Positions 8,451 to 17,760 are shown, counted from the first letter of the stretch. The stretch: DNA of 43,011 nt from Spirochaetota bacterium (GCA_026414805.1 JAOAIH010000009.1:1-43011), one strand, 5' to 3'. Numbers and translations: made by a program. The notes: generated from the sequence alone by a model not told the origin.

Positions 8451-9077
8451 CTAAATTGAATAAAATACACTATCTGTGTTTATCTTTCTTACAGCACGTA
8501 TTGTAAATAAATTCATGAGCAAACCAAACGCTTCACTTTCAGGTATATGAAGAAATAATGCAATATCACTAGCTGTTGCCTGCTTGTTTATCACACAATA
8601 TTCAATAATATCTTTTTCTATTTCAGAAATAGCCCCTAATGCATGGCAGCCATTTTTACATAATCTATCGGTTACTATAATATACCGCCTTTTCTGTTGC
8701 ACCATTCCAATTACTTGATGAATAATATATTCAACATTGTCGGTTATATTGACTAATTTACAATAAAATGGGGTATCGTGTGTATGCGATAGCTCTATTA
8801 ATGGAACTATACATTCATCAACAAAGGAAGCATCAACTGATCGTATCCCATTAAAATCAAGGATGACAACCTCATGTTCCCCTAGATGTGTGAGCTTTTG
8901 GCAAATTTTCTGCAACAACAGCCTACCAACATACCGTGTAAAAAGATCAGTACTTTTTCGTGTTACTGTTACAGATGCTGCCAATTTTTTAATTTCAATA
9001 ACCATTCTTTCATCCAATAAGTGTGATGGAAATCTGCGTCCCTGGGAAAGTTGGGCAATCATCTTTAAGGAAGACAT
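8451..9077 (-). CDS. STAS-like (DUF4325-type) protein with C-terminal winged helix
   Basis: The 208-residue product has a central STAS-like domain (about residues 45-115): TRYVGRLLLQKI, then VVILDFNGIRSVDASFVDECIVPL. This is the LDFxGxxxxxxSFxDE pattern of the DUF4325 family, which is often found beside HATPase regulators. The C-terminal 60 residues look like a winged helix (IEKDIIEYCVINKQATASDIALFLHI and a wing-like RAVRKINTDSVFY). The role inferred is anti-anti-sigma or switch protein with possible nucleic-acid binding. The start is uncertain. ATG 9077 is preceded very closely by AAGGGGAG and overlaps the upstream gene by 68 bases, while ATG 9005 would avoid overlap but lacks a good site. 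Confidence 0.75.
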   Translation of the reverse strand: MSSLKMIAQLSQGRRFPSHLLDERMVIEIKKLAASVTVTRKSTDLFTRYVGRLLLQKICQKLTHLGEHEVVILDFNGIRSVDASFVDECIVPLIELSHTHDTPFYCKLVNITDNVEYIIHQVIGMVQQKRRYIIVTDRLCKNGCHALGAISEIEKDIIEYCVINKQATASDIALFLHIPESEAFGLLMNLFTIRAVRKINTDSVFYSI

Positions 9078-9891
9078 AACTCCCCTTTGCAGAACGCCTG
9101 TGATGCAACACGCTTATATATGCATTTTCTGAACGTAAAAAAATAGAACCCTTAAGCTGTTCCATAATGGCATTAACCTGACACAGTCCATATCCATACC
9201 TGCGTTTGCTAGAAAGTGGAGTAGTCAGCACAGATTCCAGAAGCCTTGCATGTGGCATTGCTTTAATATCGGGCATATATTCAAATGTGGCAGGGATTCC
9301 AATACCTGAATCAGCAATAGCTATTCTGAATATGCGTTCATTCAAATAAGTGTAACTCTGTATGGCAATGAATCCTGAGTCAAGGCTGTGTTCAAAAATA
9401 TTCTGGCATAGTTCTGAAATAACAGTAACAAGATAGTCGACCATAGTCAATGTAAACCAATGTTTTAAAATTATAAGAGCCCGTTTCCTGAATGCAGCAA
9501 TTACTTTCCCAATAACCCTGACACTTTCTTTTTCTTTTCCAGGGATCTCAACAACTTCAAGCAGCCGTGAAGAAGCTAAACTTCTCTTCAGTTGCTTTTG
9601 TTTTTCAAGAGTTTCATTGCAATCAAATATTTTATGCGAAAAGAAATCCATTCGTACAGCATACTGCAATATTTGTGCTGGTATACGATACAACGTCAAT
9701 CGGTTGCCTGTCAGTCGCAAGTAATTTCGTCCAAGAAGAAGTAAGCATATCAATGAATAGGGATCAATAAATGTTACTTGCGATAGGTCTAGTCCTTTAA
9801 CATTCTTCCCTACAATATGCTGATACAGGGCAATGACTCCTTCAAAGCTGAATGGGTCTTTGCATTGATCTGGGATTTGTATTATGCTCAC
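9010..9891 (-). CDS. STAS domain plus HATPase_c regulator (anti-sigma-type serine kinase)
   Basis: The 293-residue protein begins with a STAS-like region (GLDLSQVTFIDPYSLICLLLLGRNYL, residues about 35-65). It ends with a GHKL ATPase domain (about 150-293). The N box is VISELCQNIFEHS, the G1 box is ADSGIGIPA, and the second glycine box is RRYGYGLCQVNAIM. There is no HisKA phosphoacceptor helix, so it is not a classical sensor kinase but resembles RsbW/SpoIIAB-type regulators in partner switches. The likely start is GTG at 9891 with AAGG 7 bases upstream. It overlaps the STAS-like gene downstream and is close to the PP2C phosphatase gene on the same strand, which makes a switch circuit plausible. 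Confidence 0.8.
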   Translation of the reverse strand: MSIIQIPDQCKDPFSFEGVIALYQHIVGKNVKGLDLSQVTFIDPYSLICLLLLGRNYLRLTGNRLTLYRIPAQILQYAVRMDFFSHKIFDCNETLEKQKQLKRSLASSRLLEVVEIPGKEKESVRVIGKVIAAFRKRALIILKHWFTLTMVDYLVTVISELCQNIFEHSLDSGFIAIQSYTYLNERIFRIAIADSGIGIPATFEYMPDIKAMPHARLLESVLTTPLSSKRRYGYGLCQVNAIMEQLKGSIFLRSENAYISVLHHRRSAKGSYVFLKDDCPTFPGTQISITLIG

Positions 9892-10254
9892 TGAAAATCC
9901 TTATGATATTATTTAATAAAATGAGGACATATATGTTCCTTATTTATTATAATCGACATTTTATTATTAATTTTTCAACCCTTATCCAGATATTAAAAAG
10001 CCCAATAGATACTTACAAAGAAGGTTTGTGACAATAAAAGTGTGCCTCTAATGCATTTGCCGGTAATACATAATTCCTACAGTTCAGAATAAAATGATTC
10101 TTGCAATGCTATCATAAAATATTATACTATGTACATTTACTATTAAATTAGTATGTATTACTTACCTTGCAATATGCTGCAACAAATTTCAATTACAAAT
10201 ATTTTCATAGTATATTGACAAAATACTGTTATTGCCCTAATTAAAGAGAGTGGT
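9892..10254. other. Divergent intergenic region
   Basis: These 363 bases lie between the divergent STAS-HATPase gene and the unknown gene at 10255. Near-symmetric AGGACATATATGTTCCT (9924-9940) lies about 35-50 bases upstream of the minus-strand start and could be an operator or part of a leader. The remainder is AT-rich with no open frame worth calling. Confidence 0.35.
10215..10243 (+). promoter_or_regulatory. Possible sigma-70-like promoter upstream of the 259-residue gene
   Basis: TTGACA (10215-10220) is followed after exactly 17 bases by TAATTA (10238-10243). The match is good, but transcription would start only about 5 bases before the ATG at 10255 and would cut off the AGAGAG ribosome site, so either translation is nearly leaderless or this is a chance match. 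Confidence 0.3.
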
Positions 10255-11034
10255 ATGCTAACTGAAAACGAAATTGAAAACCTGATAACAAAACTACGTA
10301 ATAAATACGATGAATATGCGTCTAAATATAGCCCACACTGGTTCAATAAAGATGCTTTTGAAGAACGTTTACAAACTGCTTTGAGGAATAAATTCAATCT
10401 TGAAGCCTTTATTGTAGCAGAAATTGCTCATTTTGAAACATTACGAAAACGGTATGATGAGAAAAAAAGGGAAACCTCTTTCAGCAAAAAGGTAGATGCT
10501 CTCATACAAGAATTAACTGCAAAAATAAAAAAATACCCAAAGATTGAATTCCATCCCAAAGCTCATTTTGAGATAATGCACATGTATGGAGCATGTAATG
10601 AGTTACTTGAATATTATTTCCCCGTTCTTTGGATCATACTGGATGATCGTACCGCACTATGGGAATTTGAGCAGCAATTACAGTATTTATGTGCACACTC
10701 CTCAAACCGTTTTTCGCGGCGAATAGAAGATCACATTACACTATTACAGCGACCTCATATTACATACATAGAAATAGAGAAAGACAAAAATGAATACCTG
10801 AAAGAGTGTGCATTTGTATTACATAAAATACTGCAATGGCTTGATACTATAACCCCCACCGTAAGTAATAATCAGTGCATATCATTTGCAAAGCTGTATG
10901 TTCATGAAGAAAAACGCAAAAGAATAATCGCACTCTTTCATAATGATACACCACAATCTGCTGTAAAAAAGATCCACAGCCATATTTTGGGCATTATAGA
11001 AGATTTCAGGCTACAGGCTTTCAGGAAAGATTAA
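10255..11034 (+). CDS. Unknown helical cytosolic protein
   Basis: The 259-residue product is not recognised. It is highly charged and predicted mostly helical, with long amphipathic stretches such as NEIENLITKLRNKYDEYASKY and LRKRYDEKKRETSFSKKVD. It has no signal peptide and no membrane segment. A middle segment (HFEIMHMYGACNELLEYYF) is unusually rich in His, Met and Tyr but has no clear metal-binding spacing. The ATG is preceded by AGAGAG about 4 bases upstream. Its last four bases overlap the convergent stop of the PP2C phosphatase gene. Position between two parts of a partner-switching set is the only functional hint. Confidence 0.65.
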   Translation: MLTENEIENLITKLRNKYDEYASKYSPHWFNKDAFEERLQTALRNKFNLEAFIVAEIAHFETLRKRYDEKKRETSFSKKVDALIQELTAKIKKYPKIEFHPKAHFEIMHMYGACNELLEYYFPVLWIILDDRTALWEFEQQLQYLCAHSSNRFSRRIEDHITLLQRPHITYIEIEKDKNEYLKECAFVLHKILQWLDTITPTVSNNQCISFAKLYVHEEKRKRIIALFHNDTPQSAVKKIHSHILGIIEDFRLQAFRKD

Positions 11035-12611
11035 ACTTTTTTTATACATATCAGTGTAACATCATCTTCCAGTGGTGCATATCCAGTAAATTCATACATG
11101 CTGCCGCATAAAGAGTGTAAGATCTCCACAGGATTTTCCTGTGCATATAAAAGAATTTGTTCTTTCAGCTTATCATTCCCATACAATGTACGTGTTTCCA
11201 TATTTATTGATTCGGTTAAGCCATCAGTATACAGCAACAACATATCATCCTTATCTAATGTTATACTGCAATCACCGTATACCATATCATCAAATACGCC
11301 AATCAATCCACCTGTATTGGGAAGTTCTTCAATACTATGCGTTTTCTTTCTATATAAGTATAACGGTGGATGTCCACCTGATGCAAAAACTATATGCCCA
11401 TCAGGCAACAATCTGCAAATTAATGCTGTTGCAAAATAATATAAACCTTTGCCGTCTCTCACCATTTGCCGGTTAACTTTTTGTAATATTTCCCCCGGAG
11501 ATTTTTCATAACGGCTAAATGTACGTATAAGTGTTCTGATAGCATTACCAATGTACGATGAGGCTACCCCATGCCCTGATACATCACACAGAATAATTTG
11601 AAGCACCCCATCATCAATCGTAAATCCATCAAAAAAATCACCCGATATGTCTTCCGCTGGCAAGAACGTTGATGCAATTTCATATCCCTTCACATTCTTG
11701 AATTTAGGCAATTGTGCAACCTGTATCTGCCTTACTTTTGATATTTCATCAATATACATTTTATTCTGCTTACGCACATATTGGTGTATCTCAGTTCGGC
11801 TGATAACTATTTTTAATATCTCTGCCAGCAATCCAATGATGTTTTTTTCATCACTGCTAAAAGGCTCATTTCGTATTAAAAAAACAAAGCCATATTGTTG
11901 CAACGATACGCGTACACCATATATTTTGCTATGCGGACGTGAAAAATACATTACAGAATTTTGAGCTTGCACATATATTAATTTATTGAGTTGCGGCATA
12001 AACGCTTGTAACAACTCATGGGGTATTAATCGTATCAAAGAAAAAGTACCTGTTTTCACCGGGCTTGCAACAACCATCCCATCTATGGGGACTATATTTT
12101 TTACGTGCATGAGCATCGCTACCAGTGAATCGATATCATCAAGTTTAAGACATTGCCTGATATATTCATTGAGCTGGATTAACCGTTGTTTAATATGTTT
12201 CTGGTGTTCTACTGACCGTTCCAGTTTTCGTTTCATTTCTATCAGTACGGCGCAACGGCGCAACTTTGAAAAAAGGATAAATTTGTTAAACGGCTTAATA
12301 ATGTAGTCCATCACGCCAATACTGTATGCCCTTACAAGAGTTTGCTCATCATCAGTTGATGTCAAAATATACAGTATAATATCGTCGTATTGTCTCTGGC
12401 TTCGTATCCATTTACACACATCAAGGCCATAAGCATCCGGCAACTGAAGATCAATTATTGCTATATCAGGATTAAATTCTTCTATTATTTGTTGGAATTG
12501 ACTAAACGAAGTTGTACACTTAACGTGATAGCCTGCCAGCATTGCGACAAGCATTTTGCCTATAAACATGTCATCATCTAAAACAAGAATTTTTATTTGT
12601 TCAACTTCCAT
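11031..12611 (-). CDS. Response regulator with PP2C-type (SpoIIE/RsbU) phosphatase output
   Basis: The 526-residue protein has three parts. A receiver domain (1-125) has acidic LDDD, phospho-acceptor Asp54 in IIDLQLPD, Thr in ILTSTDD and Lys in IIKPFN. A GAF-like middle (about 135-280) follows. A C-terminal PP2C/SpoIIE phosphatase (about 290-526) has metal-binding aspartates in AEDISGDFFDGF, CDVSGHGVASS, LYTDGLTES and DDVTLICIK. It should dephosphorylate a STAS anti-anti-sigma protein when its receiver is phosphorylated, as RsbU does in general stress control. Candidate partners are encoded just downstream at 8451-9891. The ATG at 12611 has GAAGGTGAT directly upstream. No sigma factor gene is visible nearby. 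Confidence 0.9.
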   Translation of the reverse strand: MEVEQIKILVLDDDMFIGKMLVAMLAGYHVKCTTSFSQFQQIIEEFNPDIAIIDLQLPDAYGLDVCKWIRSQRQYDDIILYILTSTDDEQTLVRAYSIGVMDYIIKPFNKFILFSKLRRCAVLIEMKRKLERSVEHQKHIKQRLIQLNEYIRQCLKLDDIDSLVAMLMHVKNIVPIDGMVVASPVKTGTFSLIRLIPHELLQAFMPQLNKLIYVQAQNSVMYFSRPHSKIYGVRVSLQQYGFVFLIRNEPFSSDEKNIIGLLAEILKIVISRTEIHQYVRKQNKMYIDEISKVRQIQVAQLPKFKNVKGYEIASTFLPAEDISGDFFDGFTIDDGVLQIILCDVSGHGVASSYIGNAIRTLIRTFSRYEKSPGEILQKVNRQMVRDGKGLYYFATALICRLLPDGHIVFASGGHPPLYLYRKKTHSIEELPNTGGLIGVFDDMVYGDCSITLDKDDMLLLYTDGLTESINMETRTLYGNDKLKEQILLYAQENPVEILHSLCGSMYEFTGYAPLEDDVTLICIKKV

Positions 12612-12867
12612 ATCACCTTCATATTCCCAAACACTCTTTTATAGACCAGCAGCACAATTTTTTCAAGTGCATTTTTTAAAATCAATGCAACAAAAACATT
12701 TCTTTTTAGCTGTGCATTATTTATATGAACTATCTGACAAACACTTAAAAACTTTTATTGAAATTATTTACCCTTTGATGTACATATACCTACATACAAT
12801 TGTGCAATTTTTATTATAAAAAACATTCACCATAAAGTAGTGAATATTTTTTTCTGGAGGTACAAAC

Positions 12868-13347
12868 ATGCTTATTGTGTATAGTATTATAATTATTGTG
12901 GTACTAATTATTATAAAGAGAATGGTAAAGATTGTTCCTGACGATTCCATCTGCATTATTGAAAAAAATTTACGGTACCATACAACCTTAAAGCCAGGAA
13001 TTCATATTATAAGTCCTTTTGTTTCGGCGCGAATTGTACCTGTTGAAAAAAGGGAAAGCGTACCGGTAACACAAGAAATTTTTTTTGGCGATAGCTCCGG
13101 TCAACAACTTACTGTAAAAGCAACATTTTTATTATGGGATCCATATACTCCATTTTTTACTTTTGAAAAATTAGACGAAGAGATGAGCACCAAAGCAATA
13201 CAGGAACTATCAAAAATTGCCGCAGGGTATACAAAATCAGAATTTGAGAAAAATTTAGATATAATTAAGAAAAAATGCCTTGAATTATTAAACCAGTTTG
13301 GAGAAGAGTACGGTATTGAATTTGTAGACTTAGATATTTCAGTATGA
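12868..13347 (+). CDS. Short SPFH/band-7-like membrane protein
   Basis: The 159-residue product starts with one hydrophobic helix (about residues 2-20). Then comes a sequence typical of stomatin/prohibitin N-termini: VPDDSICIIEKNLRYHTTLKPGIHIISPF, followed by RESVPVTQEIFFGDSSGQQLTVKATFLLWDP. It continues with a helix (IQELSKIAAGYTKSEFEKNL) and stops soon after, without the long coiled coil of full-size SPFH proteins (usually 250-400 residues). It is therefore a minimal SPFH domain on a membrane anchor. GGAGG lies 9 bases before the ATG. The stop overlaps the ABC-F start by 4 bases (ATGA), a strong sign of coupled translation. Confidence 0.8.
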   Translation: MLIVYSIIIIVVLIIIKRMVKIVPDDSICIIEKNLRYHTTLKPGIHIISPFVSARIVPVEKRESVPVTQEIFFGDSSGQQLTVKATFLLWDPYTPFFTFEKLDEEMSTKAIQELSKIAAGYTKSEFEKNLDIIKKKCLELLNQFGEEYGIEFVDLDISV

Positions 13348-15185
13348 TTACCGTTCAGAAATTAGCTAAACGATTTGGTAACACACTCCTTTTTGAAGAT
13401 GTTACTTTTACCATAGGCCACAAGGAAAAGGTAGGTCTTGTTGGTCGCAATGGTCTGGGTAAGACTACATTGCTTAAAATCATTGCAGGTATCGAACAGC
13501 CCGATGAAGGCAGTATAACCATTCCACGCCACTACACCATTGGATACATGTCACAGCAACTTCATTTCACCAAAGACATCGTACGCGATGAAGCATTATC
13601 ATTATTGCCCGAATCAGAACAGCATGAATACTGGCGAGCTGAAAAAATACTTTCAGGATTGGGATTTGACAATACCGACATGCTGAAAAAAGTATCCCAG
13701 CTTTCTGGGGGATATCAGGTTAGACTGCAACTGGCAAAAACATTAATACTTAATCCTGACATGCTTCTTTTAGATGAACCAACTAACTACCTTGATATCA
13801 CCTCAATCCGCTGGTTAGCTCGCTTTTTACAAAACTGGAGGGGAGAACTTTTATTTATCACACATGACAGAGCTTTCATGGACTCCATTGTTACTCACAC
13901 TCTGGGTATTCATCGCAACAGGATAAAAAAAATCAAAGGTAATACCCAACAGTTTTATGAGCAGATTGCACTAGAAGAAGAAATCTATGAAAAAACCCGC
14001 ATCAATGATGAACGCAGGCAAAAAGAAATAGAAGAGTTTATTTCCAGGTTCAGAGCAAAAGCCCGGCTGGCAAATCTAGTGCAATCGCGGATAAAGACAA
14101 TTGAAAAGATGCAAAAGAAAGAAAAGCTGGTGCAGTTAAAAAATCTAGATTTTGAATTTAGGTATAAGCCTATATCATCAAAATATGTTGTGCAGGTGGA
14201 TTCAATTTCTTTTGGGTATGGCGAAAAACTTCTTATTCAAAATCTGTCTTTTTCAGTTGCTGCGGACGATAGAATCTGCATAATAGGTCCCAATGGCAAA
14301 GGCAAGACTACATTGTGTAAACTCCTTGCTGGCACCTTGCAGCCACACTCAGGTTCAATCACAAAAGCACTGGGTGTAGAGATAGGATATTTTGAACAAA
14401 CAAATATCGCAACATTAAATCCCAATGCTACAATTGAAGATGAGATTGCCTCCAGTGACCCTGATAACAACAAACAGAGAGCTCGCACTATCTGTGGATC
14501 ATTACTTTTTGAAGGAGATGATGCATTAAAACCTGTTGCAGTCCTTTCAGGAGGTGAAAAGAGCCGCGTACTTTTGGGCAAAATTCTGGTTAGACCAATA
14601 AATCTTCTCATTCTGGATGAGCCAACAAACCATCTTGATATGGAAGCATGTGATGCTCTCCTAGAAGCACTGGACAGCTTTGAAGGCGCTGTAATACTGG
14701 TTACTCACAATGAACTTTTACTGAGAGCTATCGCACAGCGATTAATTATTTTCCAAAATAACACCGTAACCTTTTTTGAAGGCGACTATGAACGCTTTTT
14801 AGAAAAAGTTGGTTGGGCCAATGAGTTAGACATGCAAAAATCTGATGATTCCAATCAGCTTGAAAACAAACGCAATAAAAAAGAATTACGGAAATTGCGT
14901 TCAAAACTGCTGCAAGAAAAATTAAGTGAGTGCAAGCCCCTTCAGGACCAAATAGCTGAGATTGAAAAATCAATTACACACTACGATACTCTATTGAAGC
15001 AATATAATGCAGATATTATCATTGCTTCACAATCACAACAAAGCAGTGAAATTCAGCGTTTATCAATTGAAATACGCAAAGTGGAAAAAACTCTGAATAC
15101 CCTTTACGATGAGCTTGAAGAGCTTATTGAACAATACGAAGAGAAAAGCAGACACTATGAACGGTTGCTTCAAGAGTATGCCTAA
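13344..15185 (+). CDS. ABC-F family ATPase
   Basis: The 613-residue protein has two ABC cassettes and no membrane domain. Cassette 1 has Walker A GRNGLGKTT, signature LSGGYQ and Walker B LLLDEPTNYLD. Cassette 2 has GPNGKGKTT, LSGGEK and LILDEPTNHLD. The linker between them (ERRQKEIEEFISRFRAKARLA to MQKKEKL) is the P-site tRNA interaction motif region. The last 100 residues form a charged coiled coil as in Uup/YdiF-type ABC-F proteins. Such proteins bind the ribosomal E site and relieve stalled or antibiotic-bound ribosomes; some act on DNA structures. The exact subfamily cannot be fixed by eye. It is coupled to the mini-SPFH gene. Confidence 0.92.
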   Translation: MITVQKLAKRFGNTLLFEDVTFTIGHKEKVGLVGRNGLGKTTLLKIIAGIEQPDEGSITIPRHYTIGYMSQQLHFTKDIVRDEALSLLPESEQHEYWRAEKILSGLGFDNTDMLKKVSQLSGGYQVRLQLAKTLILNPDMLLLDEPTNYLDITSIRWLARFLQNWRGELLFITHDRAFMDSIVTHTLGIHRNRIKKIKGNTQQFYEQIALEEEIYEKTRINDERRQKEIEEFISRFRAKARLANLVQSRIKTIEKMQKKEKLVQLKNLDFEFRYKPISSKYVVQVDSISFGYGEKLLIQNLSFSVAADDRICIIGPNGKGKTTLCKLLAGTLQPHSGSITKALGVEIGYFEQTNIATLNPNATIEDEIASSDPDNNKQRARTICGSLLFEGDDALKPVAVLSGGEKSRVLLGKILVRPINLLILDEPTNHLDMEACDALLEALDSFEGAVILVTHNELLLRAIAQRLIIFQNNTVTFFEGDYERFLEKVGWANELDMQKSDDSNQLENKRNKKELRKLRSKLLQEKLSECKPLQDQIAEIEKSITHYDTLLKQYNADIIIASQSQQSSEIQRLSIEIRKVEKTLNTLYDELEELIEQYEEKSRHYERLLQEYA

Positions 15186-15204
15186 TACAACTGCCATGTA
15201 TTAG
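15182..15204. terminator. Hairpin at the end of the ABC-F gene
   Basis: CTAATACA (15182-15189) and TGTATTAG (15197-15204) form a perfect 8-base stem with a 7-base loop that includes the stop codon. A T-rich run follows only after 16 bases (15221-15235), so this is a weak or bidirectional terminator candidate between two convergent genes. Confidence 0.35.
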
Positions 15205-15223
15205 ATTGCCACATCATTGCTTT

Positions 15224-15604
15224 TTATTTTTTCAAACTCTTAACCGCATTTTCCAATACTGTTCGTAATTCATCTGGAGTAAATGGTTTGGGAATATAGT
15301 CAAAAGCCCCTGCCTTGAGCGCTTGCCGTGCTGTTTCTACAGTAGCAAAACCAGTAAATATTATCACTATTACTTCCGGATGTCGTTTTTTTATTTCCTC
15401 TAATAGTTGCATGCCATCCATTCCTGGCATCATTAAATCAGTAAGCACAATATCAAATTTTTTCTTTTCAAGATGTTCCAAAGCAGTTTGTCCTGAATAA
15501 GCTGTTTCAACCTCATAATCAAGCTTTTGCAATACTCTAAGACAGCTTTTAAGCACAATATCTTCATCATCTACTATCAATATTTTAGCTAGTACATCCT
15601 TCAT
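15224..15604 (-). CDS. Receiver-only response regulator (CheY-like)
   Basis: The 126-residue product is a single receiver domain: acidic pair in LIVDDED, phospho-acceptor Asp56 in VLTDLMMPGMDG, Thr84 in IIFTG and Lys106 in YIPKPF. The sequence resembles the receiver of NtrC-type regulators, but there is no output domain. The GFATVETARQALKAGAFDYIPKPF segment is typical. It follows the histidine kinase gene by 12 bases on the same strand, so the kinase is its most likely phosphodonor. It could pass phosphate to another protein or act through protein binding. Confidence 0.92.
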   Translation of the reverse strand: MKDVLAKILIVDDEDIVLKSCLRVLQKLDYEVETAYSGQTALEHLEKKKFDIVLTDLMMPGMDGMQLLEEIKKRHPEVIVIIFTGFATVETARQALKAGAFDYIPKPFTPDELRTVLENAVKSLKK

Positions 15605-15616
15605 GGCCTACACCTA

Positions 15617-17566
15617 TCACGCTTTTTGAAATACTGGGTATTCTTCTTTATTTTTTGCAAGAGGAAAAGTAATGGTAAAAACTGTTCCCTTACCTACTTC
15701 ACTTTGCACATCGATGTTACCATGATACCGTTTAATTATGCCGTAGGTTACTGCCAGCCCCAAACCAGTACCTTTCCCCTGCTCCTTTGTGGTAAAAAAT
15801 GGATCAAATATTTTATCCAGATGTTCCTCTTTAATACCTATACCTGTATCTGAAACAATAATAGTTATACTGTCATTATGAAAATTATACCTAGTTTTTA
15901 CTGTTAGTGTACCCCCCTGCGGCATGGCATCTGCTGCATTCATAGCAAGGTTGTTTATAACCGATTTGAATTGATTTTCATCGATATACATATCGGGAAC
16001 ATCGGGATCCAGTTCTTTATTGATGACAATGTTATGGAAGTTAACATGCTTTTCAAGTATAACCAGCACTTCATTTATCAGAGTATTAATATTTCTGCGC
16101 TTTATATCCGGTTTAGTTGAACGTGCAAAATCAAGAATATTACGCACGATATCCCTGCACCGGAGGGTTTCCTTTATGATAACTCGCAAATCCTCCTCAA
16201 AATCTGTATCTTTAAGATCTTCCAAAAGTAGCGAACTATAGGTAAGAATAGCTGTAAGAGGATTGTTTATTTCATGAGCTATCCCCGATGCCAGCCTCCC
16301 AAGCGAAGCTAACTTCTCAGACTGCAATATCTGGTTCTGTGTCTGTTCTTTCAGCTTTCGGTCTCTTTCTTTTATTGCATCTATCATCTGATTAAATGTA
16401 TAACACAAATAACCAATCTCATCCTCGCTTTCTATTTCAATATGTGTATCATAGTTGCCATTGATTACTGATTCTGAAGCATTTACCAGTGTTCGTACAG
16501 GTTTTATTATAATATTCAAAAGATACAATGAAATCCCCACCGCAACAATTGCTATTAAAATAGTAATTGCAGCAAAGTTAACTGTTGAACTGGCTTTGAT
16601 CTCATCAAATTTTTTTTCCAAGATTCCCACATATAGAATGCCAATTGGTTTATTATATACATTTAACAATGGCTTATATGCAGAGATATACCAGTTGCTT
16701 ACAACAAAGGCTTTATCCCACCACAGCTTGCCCTGTAATATCACCTTATTGTATACTTCCTCAGAAAGCAAAGTGCCAATCGCCCGACTCCCATCAGGTC
16801 TTTTTACATTGGTACATATTCTCACATCGTCCAGAAATATCGTTGAGGTACCAACATCTAAGCCATTAATCTTTTCATCTTTAAAAACTAGATCTTTTAT
16901 CTGGTCAACAATACCATTATAATTATTTAAAATACGTACACCATAAATAATTCCAATGAAATTATTTTTGTAAAATATTGGTATAGTGACCCGTATAGCA
17001 AGAGCATCAACAACTTTTGTTCGTTCAACTTTCCGTGATTTTGGCGTAGGTACTATTTCAATAATTACTTTTTTTGCAATATCTTCACCTTCTCTTTCAA
17101 GATGTGCATGAGAAACAATATCAGTACCTTCACAGGGGATTTTATTTTTCATTACATATGAAATATGATTATCATCCGAGACATCATCGCCATATAAATT
17201 ATTATTAGCACGTGCAATTACCCTGCCCTTAGCATCAGTTATGTTGACAATATCAATACCCAATTCTCTCTGTACCTCTCTGCATTTATTGATTAATACC
17301 TGCCTGTTATTATTAATAATTGCTAATTGAATATATTCCAGCAGAGCAATATGCTTGAGCATTTTGCTTTTCAGCGCTATTCTGCTATTATAAATAAAGT
17401 CAGCTGTGTCTAAATCCTTTAATACAATATCAAACGCCTGACCAACAACATGCTTTTCAATTGTCCATATACCTACAAATGTTGATGCTATCCCCGACAA
17501 AAGAACAATGGAAAGTATACTTATAAATAATTTGAATCTAATCTGTGTAGCAAATCGTTTTCTCAT
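15617..17566 (-). CDS. Membrane sensor histidine kinase with Cache and HAMP domains
   Basis: The 649-residue protein has a first membrane helix (about residues 13-35), a large extracytoplasmic Cache-type sensor (about 36-330) and a second membrane helix (about 333-353). The sensor contains NITDAKGRVIARA and the ISAYKPLLNVYNKPIGILYVGI end typical of these domains. The cytoplasmic part holds HAMP (about 354-406), HisKA with the phospho-acceptor in ASGIAHEINNPLTAI, and a HATPase domain with N box NQFKSVINNLAMNAADAM, G1 DTGIGI and G2 GKGTGLGLAV. The kinase core is of the NtrB-like class. It probably senses a small external ligand such as a carboxylate; the ligand is unknown. The receiver gene follows 12 bases downstream. 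Confidence 0.93.
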   Translation of the reverse strand: MRKRFATQIRFKLFISILSIVLLSGIASTFVGIWTIEKHVVGQAFDIVLKDLDTADFIYNSRIALKSKMLKHIALLEYIQLAIINNNRQVLINKCREVQRELGIDIVNITDAKGRVIARANNNLYGDDVSDDNHISYVMKNKIPCEGTDIVSHAHLEREGEDIAKKVIIEIVPTPKSRKVERTKVVDALAIRVTIPIFYKNNFIGIIYGVRILNNYNGIVDQIKDLVFKDEKINGLDVGTSTIFLDDVRICTNVKRPDGSRAIGTLLSEEVYNKVILQGKLWWDKAFVVSNWYISAYKPLLNVYNKPIGILYVGILEKKFDEIKASSTVNFAAITILIAIVAVGISLYLLNIIIKPVRTLVNASESVINGNYDTHIEIESEDEIGYLCYTFNQMIDAIKERDRKLKEQTQNQILQSEKLASLGRLASGIAHEINNPLTAILTYSSLLLEDLKDTDFEEDLRVIIKETLRCRDIVRNILDFARSTKPDIKRRNINTLINEVLVILEKHVNFHNIVINKELDPDVPDMYIDENQFKSVINNLAMNAADAMPQGGTLTVKTRYNFHNDSITIIVSDTGIGIKEEHLDKIFDPFFTTKEQGKGTGLGLAVTYGIIKRYHGNIDVQSEVGKGTVFTITFPLAKNKEEYPVFQKA

Positions 17567-17614
17567 GATTTTAATGAAACGCGCATTTAATATTGCTTAA
17601 TATAATAAATTATG

Positions 17615-17631
17615 TTGCATATATTTTGCAA
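17615..17631. repeat. Small inverted repeat upstream of the kinase gene
   Basis: TTGCA-N7-TGCAA forms a perfect 5-base dyad about 50-65 bases upstream of the kinase ATG (17566). It could be an operator or chance in an AT-rich leader. Confidence 0.2.
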
Positions 17632-17720
17632 TCTTTTTACTAAAATTATACTATAACCAAAATTAAATTATTACCTCCATCACATCCTCTAGTATAGAGA
17701 TTATACGATGTACACTATTA

Positions 17721-17760
17721 ATAGAAAAAGAACCGGAATATCAGAACCTGACATTCCGGC
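17721..17760 (-). terminator. Intrinsic terminator of the hydrogenase operon
   Basis: On the minus strand CCGGAATGTCAG, a 3-base loop and CTGATATTCCGG form a 12-pair stem (one G-T wobble) at 17733-17759, directly followed by TTCTTTTTCTAT. It lies about 50 bases beyond the stop of the receiver gene at 17812, so it ends the long transcript that starts with the molybdopterin gene and insulates the kinase operon. Confidence 0.88.

Noticed and set aside
16455-16922. 155-codon open frame on the plus strand inside the histidine kinase gene
   Set aside because: It is antisense to a gene with clear domains, has no ribosome site and no recognisable protein features.
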